From: Sequoia sempervirens
Lineage: Eukaryota > Streptophyta > Pinopsida > Cupressales > Cupressaceae
Reading direction: 5' to 3'
NCBI GenBank assembly: GCA_007258455.2
Contig: VDFB02296849.1
Coordinates: forward strand, 1 to 64,000
DNA: 64,000 nucleotides
Shown here: piece after piece, positions 12,420 to 22,559 of the stretch
Layout: each line of letters begins with the position of its first letter
Numbering within the stretch: position 1 is the stretch's first letter
Position numbers and translations under genes: made by a program
The notes under the pieces: model-generated
Database searches by the model: none
What the model was told of the DNA's origin: nothing
Seen by the model: only the letters and a program-made list of their open reading frames with translations

Positions 12420-12740
12420 GTTTGGTGGCTTTTAAGTGTTATTGTAATAGTTCTTTGATCTGTTCAACTTTATATCTTTAGCTGCTATGCTATTTGTTTG
12501 AAATTTCTATTTGTTAAGAATAGAGCATTTAATCGTGCAATATGTGTAAGATATTCATAATGCCAAAATGGCTATTCTGACAATGCAACTGAATCAATAT
12601 ATTTTCTTGCATATTTTGAAGCACATATTCATAATGCCAAAATGGCTATTCTGACAATGCAACTGAATCAAAATATTTTCTTGCATATTTTAGAGTATAC
12701 TTTCCCACACTGCAAGATTGAATAATTTGTGCATCTTTGG
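12420..12740 (+). repeat. Dispersed repeat R1, copy with internal 74-bp duplication
   Basis: Matches 1731-1960 from TTTGGTGGCTTTTAAGTG onward. A 74-bp unit starting ATATTCATAATGCCAAAATG is present twice in tandem, at 12551 and 12625, whereas copy 1 has it once. Confidence 0.8.
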
Positions 12741-13024
12741 TGTTATACACATTTTGTACAATTAGTCCCTTAGTATCCTTCTAATTGATTTAACTTCAAA
12801 TTCTTACAAACAAGATGTTGTAGATTGACAATGGCTACGTAATTTATTCTTTTGTTTGCATATATACATTTTCACATTCATTGAGTTGCCATGGTTTTGA
12901 TTTTACTTTGGTGCCCATGTTCTTTGTAGTCTGCTAACAAATAGAGTAATTGTATAAGAGGAGCTGCATTATGTGGCATTCAATATAATAGAGAAATGGG
13001 GAAATTATAACAGAACTATTAGGA

Positions 13025-13132
13025 AAACATACATACATATATTTATGCATATATACATATATATACACATGTACATATATATATACATACATACATGTAT
13101 ATATATGTACATATGTATATATATACAGATTT
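13025..13132. repeat. ATACAT/ATATAC microsatellite
   Basis: About 108 bp of mixed TACATA/TATACA steps. The frames across it on both strands are low-complexity artefacts. Confidence 0.9.
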
Positions 13133-13603
13133 TGGAGAACAATAGTTTTCATTCTCACATAAAATAGTTTCTGAATAGTCTGCTATCAAACCAGTGACCT
13201 TGCATAGACAAACCTAAGCAGTTTGTTCCAACAACCTTCAAGCAGGTCAGAAAAAAAAGAATATCATGAAACATATTGATACAAGGTTCAAGGTATGTTC
13301 TTTATTAGTAGATATTGAATAGATGTAGAGAAACTATATAAGAGGTGCTATGCAAAAATGCAATGTGTGGACTAGACTATCTTTTTCAAGTCAAGTCTAT
13401 GATTGTTTTGCCACAAAAAAATCATTTGCTATTCTAGTTCTTGGTTATTATATGTGGACATGATTCACATACACATATCTGGATATACATCCTAATCATG
13501 AAATGAAAATATAAGAACTTCCAAGATAAAATTTATACTGATATATATATGTTTGTTAGATCTATATAATTTCTTTTATAATGTTGCATAGATACAATAG
13601 ACA

Positions 13604-14275
13604 TCCAACAAAATTAGTGTATTCTAAATTATCTATTTCAAATTGTTCGATGCTCCAACAACTCAATCCATTGCTCCTTGTAGTTGTCAAACATTTCCAA
13701 TAGTACTTGTAAGTGTAAAAATTCACGTCTCCATTATCAATAAATAGATTTGGTGAACCACTTGTAAATATTATTCATTATTTCAATTTTTTGATTGTCT
13801 ATATTGATTTTAGCTATATACTTAATATTTTTTTATGCTTCCTTCCTAATCTTGTTTTCCTGTCCACTGACATACCTCTCTCTTCTATTTGTAGGTGCTA
13901 GGCTTAAGCATACATGACAATCCCAAAATCATAATGCTTGTTTTTGACAAAGTCATCATACCAAAAAAAACACTAGAACATGCCAGACCATATATAGAAA
14001 CCTTGCATTTTTCCCATCTTTGATATTTTGCAATGTATAATGCAACTCCACAAAATTTTTAGTGGAAGTTTCATGTTGCTTTTACTCAAGGGTTTGGCTA
14101 GGGTCCCCGAGACTCCATGATGCCAATATGGTAGGGTGGATAATGAGCATGGTTTTTGTGTTTTGGCTTTTCATTCCATATATCTTTTCTTACATAGATA
14201 TATGTGTAGAAAACATGCTTTGTAACAACATGTTTCTTATGTCATGCCAAGTGACAAAAACACACTTGAGACTTG
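13604..14275 (+). repeat. 672-bp tandem duplication, first unit
   Basis: The unit opens TCCAACAAAATTAG and matches the following unit (14276-14940) end to end with scattered substitutions and small indels. A shared internal frame (14062-14289) resembles the second unit's frame (14730-14915), but it has no recognisable domain, and the similarity is explained by the DNA duplication. Confidence 0.92.
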
Positions 14276-14940
14276 TCCAACAAAATTAGTCTATTCTAAA
14301 TTCTCTATTTCAAATTGTTCGATGCTCCAAAAACTCAATCCAATGCTCCTCGTGGTTATTAAACATTTCCAACAGTACATGTAAGTGCAATACTTCTCCA
14401 TTATCAATAAATAGATTTGATGAACCACTTGTAAATATTATTCATTATTTTAAGTTTTTGATTGTGTATATTTATTTTAGTTATATAATTACTAATTTTT
14501 TATGCTTCCTTCCTGATCTTGTTTTCCTATCCACTAACATACATCTCTTTTCTATTTTCAGGTGTTAGGCTAAAGCATATGTGACAATCCAAAAATCATG
14601 ATTCTTAGTTTTAAGAAAGTCACCACACCAAAAAAAAACACCAGAACATGCTAGACATTATATGGAAACCTTGCATTTTTCCCAACTTTGATATTTTGCA
14701 ATGTATAATGCAACTCCACAAAATTTCCAATGGACATTTCATGTTGCTTTTGCTCGGGGGTTTGGCTAGGGTTCCCAAGGCTCCATGATGCCAATATGGT
14801 AGGGTGGATAAGGAGCATGGGTTTTGTCTTTTGGCTTTTCATGCCATATATCTTTTCTTACATAGATACAAGTGTAGAAAACAAGCTTTGTAACATGTTT
14901 CTTATGTCATACTAAGAGGTAGAAACACACTTGATACTTT
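14276..14940 (+). repeat. 672-bp tandem duplication, second unit
   Basis: Second unit, starting TCCAACAAAATTAG at 14276 and ending near CACACTTGATACTTT. The junction between units is direct, with no spacer, which suggests unequal exchange or replication slippage of one segment. Confidence 0.92.
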
Positions 14941-16976
14941 CGTCGTCTCACCTTAAAACAACGTATATCTATTATTCATTTATTTTGACTCTTTAATTGC
15001 ACTATGAAGTCATTCATTAAAAAATGATAATTTTATTCTCAATTGCCTTGTAATTCACTACTTTTCAACCTTTTATACTTGTCTCCATTTTATTTTACTA
15101 CAATTAAGCCAACAAACATATGCATTCTAAAACTTTAATTTCCAAAACTATGGACAAATAATAATTATAAATAGTATTCAATATTAAGTTTCTTTCTTTG
15201 TTGAAAAAAATGTGATATGAATAGTTATTGACTATCTTTTTTAAAGAGTACTTTTTAATCCAATATTAGTAATTAAATGCATCGGTGATGACTCTTACAA
15301 AAATCTTCCATGTATTTCAAAATTAAATAATTAATTGATTGAATATCCTGGAAAAAAAATGACAAATTACATCTACATCTACTGCTAATAAATATAAAAC
15401 TAAAATAGAGATAAAATTATCTCATAGCTTAATTTTTGGCAAGAACTTATTGTTCCTAGAAAAAAAAATATTTTAAAAATTTTATATTTGATTTAATTTT
15501 TCAGTTTCCTTTTTTAAAGAAATTGAAAACTTCTATTTGTTGAGAATTAATTTCCTATATTTGTAATAGTATTAAATAAAATGAATAGTTAATAGCTATT
15601 GTAACTAAAATTATTAAATATTACATGGTAATAGAAAAAAGTTATTTGTGATTATTTGTTCCATTCATTGTAACTAATTAGGTTCTTTCAACATGGCCTT
15701 CAATTTTACTTTACACTTCCGTAAGTGAATTTTCATATCGATTTTTGTTGACTTATCAACACACTTTATGTTTCTCCAACCAAACAAACATTTATAACTA
15801 TTCTCAATTGTTAAGACTTCACATTCCATTCCAAATAAATGTTTCGCCCTCCTTGCCATCTACATAGCCTCCCACGGAAGACCCCTATCGACTTATTGTT
15901 GCATGCTTGTGCATGCGACTGCCAGTTTTAGATATATAAAATAATATTATCTAAATATATTATGAAACATTTAATAAAAGATTTCTTTAATTTTTTATTA
16001 ATTATCATTAAAATAATTCTCATATATAAATTTTAAACTTTCAATTAAGAGTATAAATTTAGCTAAAGAAAATATTTTTTAATTTTATATTAATAATATT
16101 ATTAAAAATATAAATAGTTTCTAAAATAAAAAATAATATTACTAATATTTTAAAAAACCAAAATACAAATTAAAAATTAAATATATTAAAAACTTTAAGA
16201 ATCATATATGACACATTAATAATTATTATTAAAATTATATATAAATGTTAATATATTGATTTTATAATTGTATATTTTAGATTTATAAAATAATATTTCT
16301 TTTAGGAAAAAGGTGGAAGCCTATATAATATATTTATATATTAATTTAAAAGATTATATTATCAAAAAAAATCCCGATGAGATGACTTGTATGATTGTCA
16401 TCAATTTTCAAACAGCTTTGAATAAACATTACAGAACATTACAAACGTCTACCTCATTTTCATCTTGATATTCTTGGCCACTAGAATGGGCTGAATGTAT
16501 AGAAACTTCAGTATTGAGATTCGAGAGGATTACATGGCAGGATGGTTCATCAACACGAACATGAGAATGGTAGATATTTCATTAAGAATATTAGATATTT
16601 CATTAATAATATTTCTTAAAATAAATTTTATTTTAATATTAAAAATAATAATTTTGAATTAAGAATATAAATTTTGATCATATACTTTAAACACTAAATT
16701 TAATAAAATTAAATAAATAAACTAATTATTGTAGACATAACTTATTTTTAGTAAATAAAAATAATAGAAAATACAAAACTTATAGTTATATTATTGTAAT
16801 TATAATATTTTAGATTTAAAAAAACATAAATGTAAGTTTTGTTAATTATAATATAATTAAATTTAAATTTTGTTAATTATAGTATTCTAGTTTGGATAAA
16901 CCATATTGTCTTGAAAGATTATAGTTGGTACAATTATACATTTTTGGTATTGGATAATCAAAATTAAAGTTATAGA
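14941..16976. other. AT-rich desert, no gene
   Basis: Very AT-rich, particularly at 15940-16370 and 16570-16900. The minus-strand frame at 15674-15859 has no recognisable feature. I see nothing else that can be supported. Confidence 0.6.
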
Positions 16977-16981
16977 ATGAC
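16977..16981. repeat. Target site duplication, left (ATGAC)
   Basis: ATGAC directly precedes the 5' LTR and is repeated directly after the 3' LTR at 20421-20425. A 5-bp duplication is normal for LTR retrotransposon integrase. Confidence 0.93.
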
Positions 16982-17234
16982 TGTTGGGATGTGAAGCCCA
17001 ACGGTCATTCGACCCTTCAACTCCTCCCAACTCTTCAGTTCACAGCTGAATATGAGTGTATTAATATGTGTGGTAGATCATGTATTGTGTAGTTGATTGA
17101 TGATTGATTAATAGAATTATTCCCTGCTTGAGAGTGGGCGTAGGCTATTGCCGAACCACTATAAATCTATGTCTCATATTTTGTTCTTTGTTCTTCTATT
17201 TCATTTCGTTTCTATGTTTGTTTTAATATTTACA
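16982..17234 (+). repeat. 5' LTR of the BRR2-carrying element
   Basis: 253 bp, TGTTGGG...TTTACA. An ACTATAAATC stretch near 17158 may be the TATA box. The LTR start resembles the damaged LTR at 21376-21685 (both have GAAGCCCAA...GTCA), suggesting related families. Confidence 0.93.
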
Positions 17235-17235
17235 A

Positions 17236-19098
17236 TTGGTATCAGAGCTATGGAGAAATATTGAGTTGTTGGTTTTGAACCAAGGAGCAGAGATGGAATT
17301 CGAAGAAGCCTCTTGGTACTTCCCATATATTTTAATGGGTATAACTAATTTTGTATTTGATGATGATGCGGCTGATTGTGTCATTAAAGAATTTCTTGGA
17401 AGTTTGGATTCGGCTAAAGAAGAGGGTTTGAAGCAATCGCCGGTTGAAGGAGAGACTGAATTTGTTATGGAAGATTTCATAGGCATGTTGGAATCTAGTA
17501 GTGATCACAGTAGAGGATTTGTTGGGGTTCCTGAGTACTAGTTTGAGGATAGGGTTCCTCAGGTAGATCATTCGGTGGCACAGAAGAAGAAAGTGTTATT
17601 TGCCGAAACTGTTGATATTTTTTATTATGAGGAGTATGCCAATTTGAAGAAGAGCAATAAACGTAGAAGAAGGCAGCGATCCAAAAGGAGAAAGAGAGCA
17701 AGAGATGAAGAAGGGGTAGAGGAACCAGACGAGGGAAGGTCTGAAAGTGCTCTGCGAATTGTTTTGGAGGAGAGTGAATCCCCATGTGATGGGGAAGTAT
17801 CATGGGCTCCAAAAGAAAATCCCATGCCCAAGCCCATTGCAGATTTGGCATCGGAAGCTGGAAATGGCGTTGCAACGCTTGAGCTAGTCAAGCCTATTGA
17901 TGTAGAGGAGGACCTGCTTGTCGACGATGTCATTGGTAAATTTCTTAACCTTTTGGAATACGATCAACATTTGGCTGCAAGACAAGAAATTGTAGAAATT
18001 TCTAGGCGACCTATGTATGGATATGCCAACAATAAGGGCTCTTCTAGTGTTGAAGATGAAGAAGAAGTGAAGATCATGACCACCATAACAACTGTTGTAG
18101 AGGAGGCATCCTTTTGGAAAGAAACAAATATTTCATCCGAGGCAGAGATCCCCCCTGTTCCTGAGGTGCCTGCTACTGCTATGGAAACTGAAGAGCCAAA
18201 GCCAGCCGAGGAGATGTTTGTTTCTCTAGACTGTATAGTTTCTGAGAGGCGGCAACGTAATACATTGGAGATGTTTGTTGGCGGGCTGGCAAAGGAGGCT
18301 CCTGAGAATGATCATTTTCTTGTGCCTAGCGGTAACGATGCCCTGAAGAAAGAAAACTTCAAGAAGCAAGCTCTTCAGGAACTGAAGGTTCGGGTGGAGG
18401 AAGCCATCCAAGACAATAAAGCTATTTGTCACAAGATTGGTGCCAAGGAGGACGATGACAGTGAAGAGAGCGATGAGGATGCCAAAGTTCACGAAAAATT
18501 GAAATCCCAGGCGGACGGAAGATCTGCTGTGGAAGGGAAATTTGTGCAGCCTTTAACTCTTCAATCGTTGTCTTTAGTACATCTTTCGCAGCCTCCTATG
18601 AGTGCTTCTACTATATCTATTTTGCCTTCTCACGTCTCATTGCTAGTTCACTCTTCAATTGCTGACCAAGAGTACTATATTGCTGTTAGTAATAAGGAAC
18701 AAGGGAATTGGATCGATTTCAAGTTTTCTAAAGGTCTATTCTGCCATGAAGCCCATGCAGTGTTGGGGCAAATGAATCGACATGGTATTGGTGGAAATCA
18801 ATCTCATGTTGCTTAGCTTCTGTCCATGGTTGTGGAGGAGGGGGGCCGGTAGGGCAACGGTGGCGACAAGGGTAGGAAGATGCGGCACCCTCCTAAAAGA
18901 CGTGATTCTAGTTCTCAGCGCAATAATACTTCCCGAGTTTATATTTTGAAAGCCCAAGGTCAGGTTCCTGGCAGAGTGATCCATGAGGATATGGACCTGA
19001 AAGGTCTGGATCAAATGAATGGCCCCCTCCTTACTCCTCCTTGCATAAGGAATTTACCTTTCCCTCGTTCTCCTTGCAGCAGACCTCCCCAGACATAG
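17236..19098 (+). pseudogene. Acidic chimeric frame of the LTR element, unknown function
   Basis: One reading phase runs from 17236 to 19098 and is interrupted only by TAG codons at 17539, 18814 and 18850. It encodes an acidic, low-complexity protein. A basic run (KKSNKRRRRQRSKRRKRARD, about residues 21-40 of the 17575 frame) looks like a nuclear signal. Two short stretches, VIKEFLGSLD and VIGKFLNLLE, may be an internal repeat. The segment QALQELKVRVEEAI near 18360-18405 faintly resembles patellin N-terminal regions, but this is weak. No gag zinc knuckle or pol motif is present. A C-run near 19023-19027 marks a frameshift into the BRR2 phase. It could be a degenerate gag-like frame of an unknown family or several captured host pieces. 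Confidence 0.6.
17237..17248 (+). other. Primer-binding site (tRNA-iMet)
   Basis: TGGTATCAGAGC, complementary to the 3' end of plant initiator methionine tRNA. It starts two bases after the LTR, as is usual for copia-type elements. Confidence 0.92.
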
Positions 19099-19292
19099 AC
19101 GCTGACAAGAATGTCCTTGATGAGGTGGTGAAGGGTGATTACCATCGTTATCTGGATAGCTCTTTAATGGGTTATGCAGATGGACGAAACGAGAATATTC
19201 ATAATGCATGTGAATCTAATAGAGAACATGGGCATTTTAGGCTAGGCGGAACATCAAGGGAATTGCCTAAAGAAATTGATTTAAAGGAGATT

Positions 19293-19800
19293 ATTACCGA
19301 TTACCAGGATGCTGGCGAAACAGGGGCAGGTATGGTAGCAACTGTTGGGAAAGCCCTTGATGTTGATACTGGTTTTGTTGTTGAGTTTGAGGACGAGGAA
19401 AGCAATTTAGATCAAGTGCAGGAAGATAGTGATGTCGAGGAAAATGATGATGGGCAGGATATGCAAATGGGTGGTATTGATGACAATGACATGGAAGAAG
19501 CAGATGAAGGATTAAATGTTCAGGACATAGATGTTTATTGGATTCAGCGCAAAATCTCTCAGGTTTTTGGTGCAATTGACCCTCCGCATGGCCAGAAACT
19601 TGCTGAAGATGCTTTGTAGAAACTGGTAGAGGGCGATGTGGAGAACAAGCTGGTGATGCTTCTGGATTACAAGAAATTTGATCTTATTAAATTAATTTTG
19701 TGTAACAGGCTCAAGATAATTTGGTGCACACCACTGGCCAGGGCAGTGGATCGCATAGAAAGAGAAGAAGTTCTAACATTGCTTGAGCAGCTTCATAAAT
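19293..19800 (+). pseudogene. BRR2: Captured fragment of spliceosomal helicase BRR2 (U5-200kD), N-terminal region
   Basis: The phase open from 19041 contains, in BRR2 order: ITDYQDAGE, a VVEFEDEESNLDQVQED acidic tract, MQMGGIDDNDMEEADEG, LNVQDIDVYWIQRKISQ, IDPPHGQKLAEDAL, VENKLVMLLDYKKFDLIKL, and CNRLKIIWCTPLARA, followed by LLEQLH. These match the conserved plant BRR2 region upstream of the first helicase cassette. BRR2 unwinds U4/U6 in the spliceosome. Only about 150-170 residues are present, with no helicase motifs. TAG at 19617-19619 interrupts it, and a short deletion separates LARA from LLEQLH. No intron is visible within this stretch, but plant BRR2 may have none here, so capture from cDNA is not proven. 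Confidence 0.88.
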
Positions 19801-20102
19801 TAAAAATAGATCCAAGTGAATTTAGGAGGCCATTCCAAGCATCTCTGTTTGAAGATGTTGCAAGGAAGACAAGCACAAAAGGTGACCGTATTGTGTTTCT
19901 GTTCAAGGATTCTTCTCTGGATGAAAAAGGAATGTTTTTTGAACTGACAGAAAGTAATTTTTTGATGGGCAAGTTTGTGTCTGAGAAATTAGTAAGAGGA
20001 GATGTTGTTGATTCTGACTTGATATGGAGAAGACTGATTCGTTGTGTTCGTGAACAAAGTCTGGCAAAACTCAAATCTTTGATGGGCTTGGTTGTGATGT
20101 GA
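19801..20102 (+). pseudogene. Continuation of the BRR2-phase frame, not recognised
   Basis: About 100 codons continue in the same phase without a stop to TGA at 20100-20102, with segments such as DRIVFLFKDSSLDEKG, FLMGKFVSEKLVRGD and SDLIWRRLIRCVREQ. It may be degraded BRR2, another captured piece or the element's own 3' sequence. Confidence 0.45.
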
Positions 20103-20158
20103 AGACAAGATGGAAATGCAGTGGATGGCAATGCATGGTTGTGCCGATTGGACTTCAC

Positions 20159-20167
20159 GGGGGAGAT
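20159..20167 (+). other. Polypurine tract
   Basis: GGGGGAGAT directly abuts the 3' LTR start at 20168, the usual plus-strand primer position for copia-type elements. Confidence 0.85.
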
Positions 20168-20420
20168 TGTTGGGATGTGAAGCCCAATAGTCATTCAAAC
20201 CTTCGTCTCCTCCCAACTCTTCAGTTCACAGCTGAATATGAGTGTATTAATATGTGTGGCAGATCATGTATTGTGTAGTTGATTGGTGATTGATTAATAG
20301 AATTATTCCCTGCTTGAGAGTGGATGTAGGCTATTCCCGAACCACTATAAATCTATGTCTCATATTTTGTTCTTTGTTCTTCTATTTCATTTTGTTTTTG
20401 TGTTTGTTTTAATATTTACA
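20168..20420 (+). repeat. 3' LTR of the BRR2-carrying element
   Basis: 253 bp, the same length as the 5' LTR. Most of the roughly 14 differences from the 5' copy are transitions. The right target duplication ATGAC follows at 20421-20425. Confidence 0.93.
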
Positions 20421-20588
20421 ATGACAAGAGACATGTAACAAATTGTACAAAATTAAATACAGAAATTGCTAATTAAATGTCAATTGCCAAATCACAAATA
20501 TTTGTTAAGTCAAAATGGTTTATTCAAGAACCAAATTGATTGCAAACTAAAAGTTAAAATGGAATTTTAATTTAATAGGTTAAAGCAG

Positions 20589-20953
20589 TTGATAAGTAGG
20601 AGGTATTTTTCATAGCATGTCAAACTATGATATTATTATCAAGATTCAACCATGTAGTTTTACAAGTCAAACTCATTGACCCATGTTTCATGAGTAGTGG
20701 TTCACAAGAACCCATCTCTCATGATAATGAATGGTCCACTTAGCACTCATTGCATCTAGGTGATGTTCAAAAAGGTGAAGCATTGGCCTTCCAAGGAGGT
20801 CACCCATCTCGATACTACTCCACCTCAAGCACCCTTAACCACAAAGTTTTTTTCTAAGGTTAAGCCCACTTAAGTTGCAACCCCATTTGCAAAACCTTCA
20901 GCAAGTGTTGTACCTTATGAACTATTCATTATAGATCCCCTTTAGCTCATCAA
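20589..20953 (-). repeat. 5S rRNA-derived repeat, unit 1
   Basis: On the minus strand, 20787-20840 reads GGTTAAGGGTGCTTGAGG, a short spacer, AGTAGTAT, then GATGGGTGACCTCCTTGG. This matches the 3' half of plant 5S rRNA, including the internal pol III control region (box A and box C). A TTTTT at 20769-20773 sits where a pol III terminator could act. The rest of the 365-bp unit is unrelated to 5S. Candidates are a Cassandra-type TRIM LTR or a 5S-derived SINE. The 5' half of the 5S sequence is not conserved, so this is not an rRNA gene. Confidence 0.78.
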
Positions 20954-21313
20954 TTGATAAGTAGGAGTTATTCTCCACATCGTGTCAAATTATGATATTG
21001 CTAGATCATGATTCAACCATGTAGTTTTACAAGTCAAAATTATTGACCCATATTTCAAGAGTAGTGGAACCCATCTCTCGTGATAGTGAATGGTCAACTT
21101 ATCACTCATTGCATCTAGGTGATGCTCAAACAAGTGAAGCATTGGGCTTTCCTGAGAGGTCACCCATCCGAGTACTACTCCATCTCAAGCACACTTAACC
21201 ACAAAGTTTTTCCCCAAGGTTAAGCCCACTTAGCTTGCAACCCCATTTTCAAAACCTTTAGCAAGTTTTATGCCTTATGAATCATTCATTATAGAGCCCC
21301 TTTAGCTCATCAA
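20954..21313 (-). repeat. 5S rRNA-derived repeat, unit 2
   Basis: Directly abuts unit 1 with a 360-bp period. The 5S-like part (21147-21200) is slightly better kept: minus strand GATGGGTGACCTCTC and GGAGTAGTACTCGG. The T-run after it is lost in this copy. Confidence 0.78.
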
Positions 21314-21375
21314 TTTATAAGTAGGAGGTATTTTCTATAGTGTGTCAAATTGTGATATTGCTATCAAGATTCAAC
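21314..21375 (-). repeat. 5S-derived repeat, unit 3 (truncated)
   Basis: About 62 bp matching the start of units 1 and 2 (TTATAAGTAGGAGGTATTTT...), cut off where the LTR at 21376 begins. The array was probably broken by insertion of that element. Confidence 0.7.
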
Positions 21376-21685
21376 TATTGGGTGTTGAAGCCCAATAGTC
21401 AGCCTTTGCTTTTCCCTCTAAGTGAATTGTCTCTTTAGTTTCCTATTTGAAAGATTATACATTATGGATAATTTATTATCATTGTAGTTTTTTGTTGTAT
21501 TATTAGCTAACTATTGTATGCATTTAAAACATAGATAAATAAAATCAATTCCCTTACTTCAAAGTGGATGTAGCCAAATCGGTGAACCACAATAATTCTT
21601 TGTGTTCTTCGTGTTTGTGAATTATTTCAATTCTAATTTTATTTTCTGCAATCTTTTCATTTATTCTATAGTAATTCAATCAACA
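21376..21685 (+). repeat. LTR of a truncated copia-type element
   Basis: About 310 bp starting TATTGGGTGTTGAAGCCC (probably TGTTGGG with G-to-A decay) and ending CAATCAACA, followed at 21688-21699 by the primer-binding site TGGTATCAAAGC. Its layout parallels the LTR at 16982. No matching 3' LTR was found in this window. Confidence 0.75.
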
Positions 21686-22559
21686 ATTGGTATCAAAGCT
21701 TAGCGAATTGTTTGTTCGAGAATTGTGATAATTTCTAGGGATTGATGGAAGAAGTTGGGTCTACAAAAAGCTCAAAAAGTGGAAGTGTTTTTATTGTTTT
21801 TAAGAATTTTCACACTTGGACTGAAAATTTGAAGCACTTACATAATGAATCTTAAAAAAAATCAGTGATATGAAATTTAATAAATTTTGAATCTAGTTTT
21901 CAAATATTTAATTTATTCTAATACCCAGATGATAGAAATTAAATTTTAATAGGAAAGTCACTTTTTTTAACCATACCATGCATGTGTACCAACACCACTT
22001 TTTGACCCAAATAAAAGTATTTTTCTAATTCCTTTTAGAGAAAGATATGTAACAACACGAAGATTGATGAGAATATTTTTTTTATAATTTAAAAAAAAAA
22101 AATTATTGAATTTGTATTGGCCTTAATTGTTGTTTTCAAAAATCAACATGTACAAACAACATAATTGGACCTAAACTAAACATTTTTTGTTTCTTTTCAT
22201 TTTGTAGATTTTTTTTTGAATATTGATGTCATATAATTTTTTTACAAAAAAATTAATAAAGAAAAAGATTAAAAAATAAAAATAAAAGCCTAATACTTCA
22301 AGTTTATGGACCAATTTTCTTAAAAAATAATTAAAAAATAATCCAATATTAATAAATATATATATATTTGGAAACTAGACATTATAATCTATAATGGGCT
22401 TTAATTTCATAGATTAATTCTAAAAAAAAATCCATCAAAGTTATATTGCCAAAGTTGAACATTTCTCTTGAATCTTAGGTTTTTAGTTGTAGGTCAAAGG
22501 CTAAGGTTCAGGTTGCCAAACCTTTCTTGAGCCTAAAGCCCAAGCAAAAGGTGGCTTGG
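21686..22559. other. Truncated element interior, then AT-rich DNA
   Basis: After the primer-binding site a short gag-like start (about 21744-21855, MEEVGSTKSSKSGSV...) ends at a stop. The remainder is AT-rich with no recognisable coding content, so the element is a 5' fragment. Confidence 0.5.

Larger units (their letters stand above)
16982..20420 (+). mobile_element. Complete non-autonomous LTR element carrying a BRR2 fragment
   Basis: A structurally complete 3,439-bp LTR element. Both LTRs are 253 bp, starting TGTTGGGATG and ending TTTACA. A primer-binding site complementary to initiator-Met tRNA follows the 5' LTR, a GGGGGAGAT polypurine tract precedes the 3' LTR, and ATGAC flanks both ends. 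There is no gag, protease, integrase or RT. Instead it holds a long acidic chimeric frame and a fragment of the spliceosomal helicase BRR2. It must have been mobilised in trans, probably by a copia-type element judging by the PBS and PPT. By eye the two LTRs differ at about 14 of 253 positions, so the insertion is not very recent. Confidence 0.93.

Noticed and set aside
14062..14915. A two-member gene family (similar small proteins in both tandem units)
   Set aside because: Similarity is due to the 672-bp DNA duplication. No start context, domain or homology supports translation.
17575..18816. A 413-codon host gene
   Set aside because: It lies strictly between two LTRs with target duplications, its phase extends through TAG codons in both directions, and no conserved domain is visible. 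It is element cargo.
19746..19830. A TFIIS N-terminal (TND-like) domain, from EEVLTLLEQLHKLKID
   Set aside because: BRR2 itself has a conserved LEQLH segment shortly after LARA, so a short deletion within BRR2 explains it more simply.
20787..21200. Functional 5S rRNA genes on the minus strand
   Set aside because: Only the 3' half of 5S is recognisable; the 5' half is replaced or degenerate, and substitutions hit conserved positions. Better called a 5S-derived repeat.
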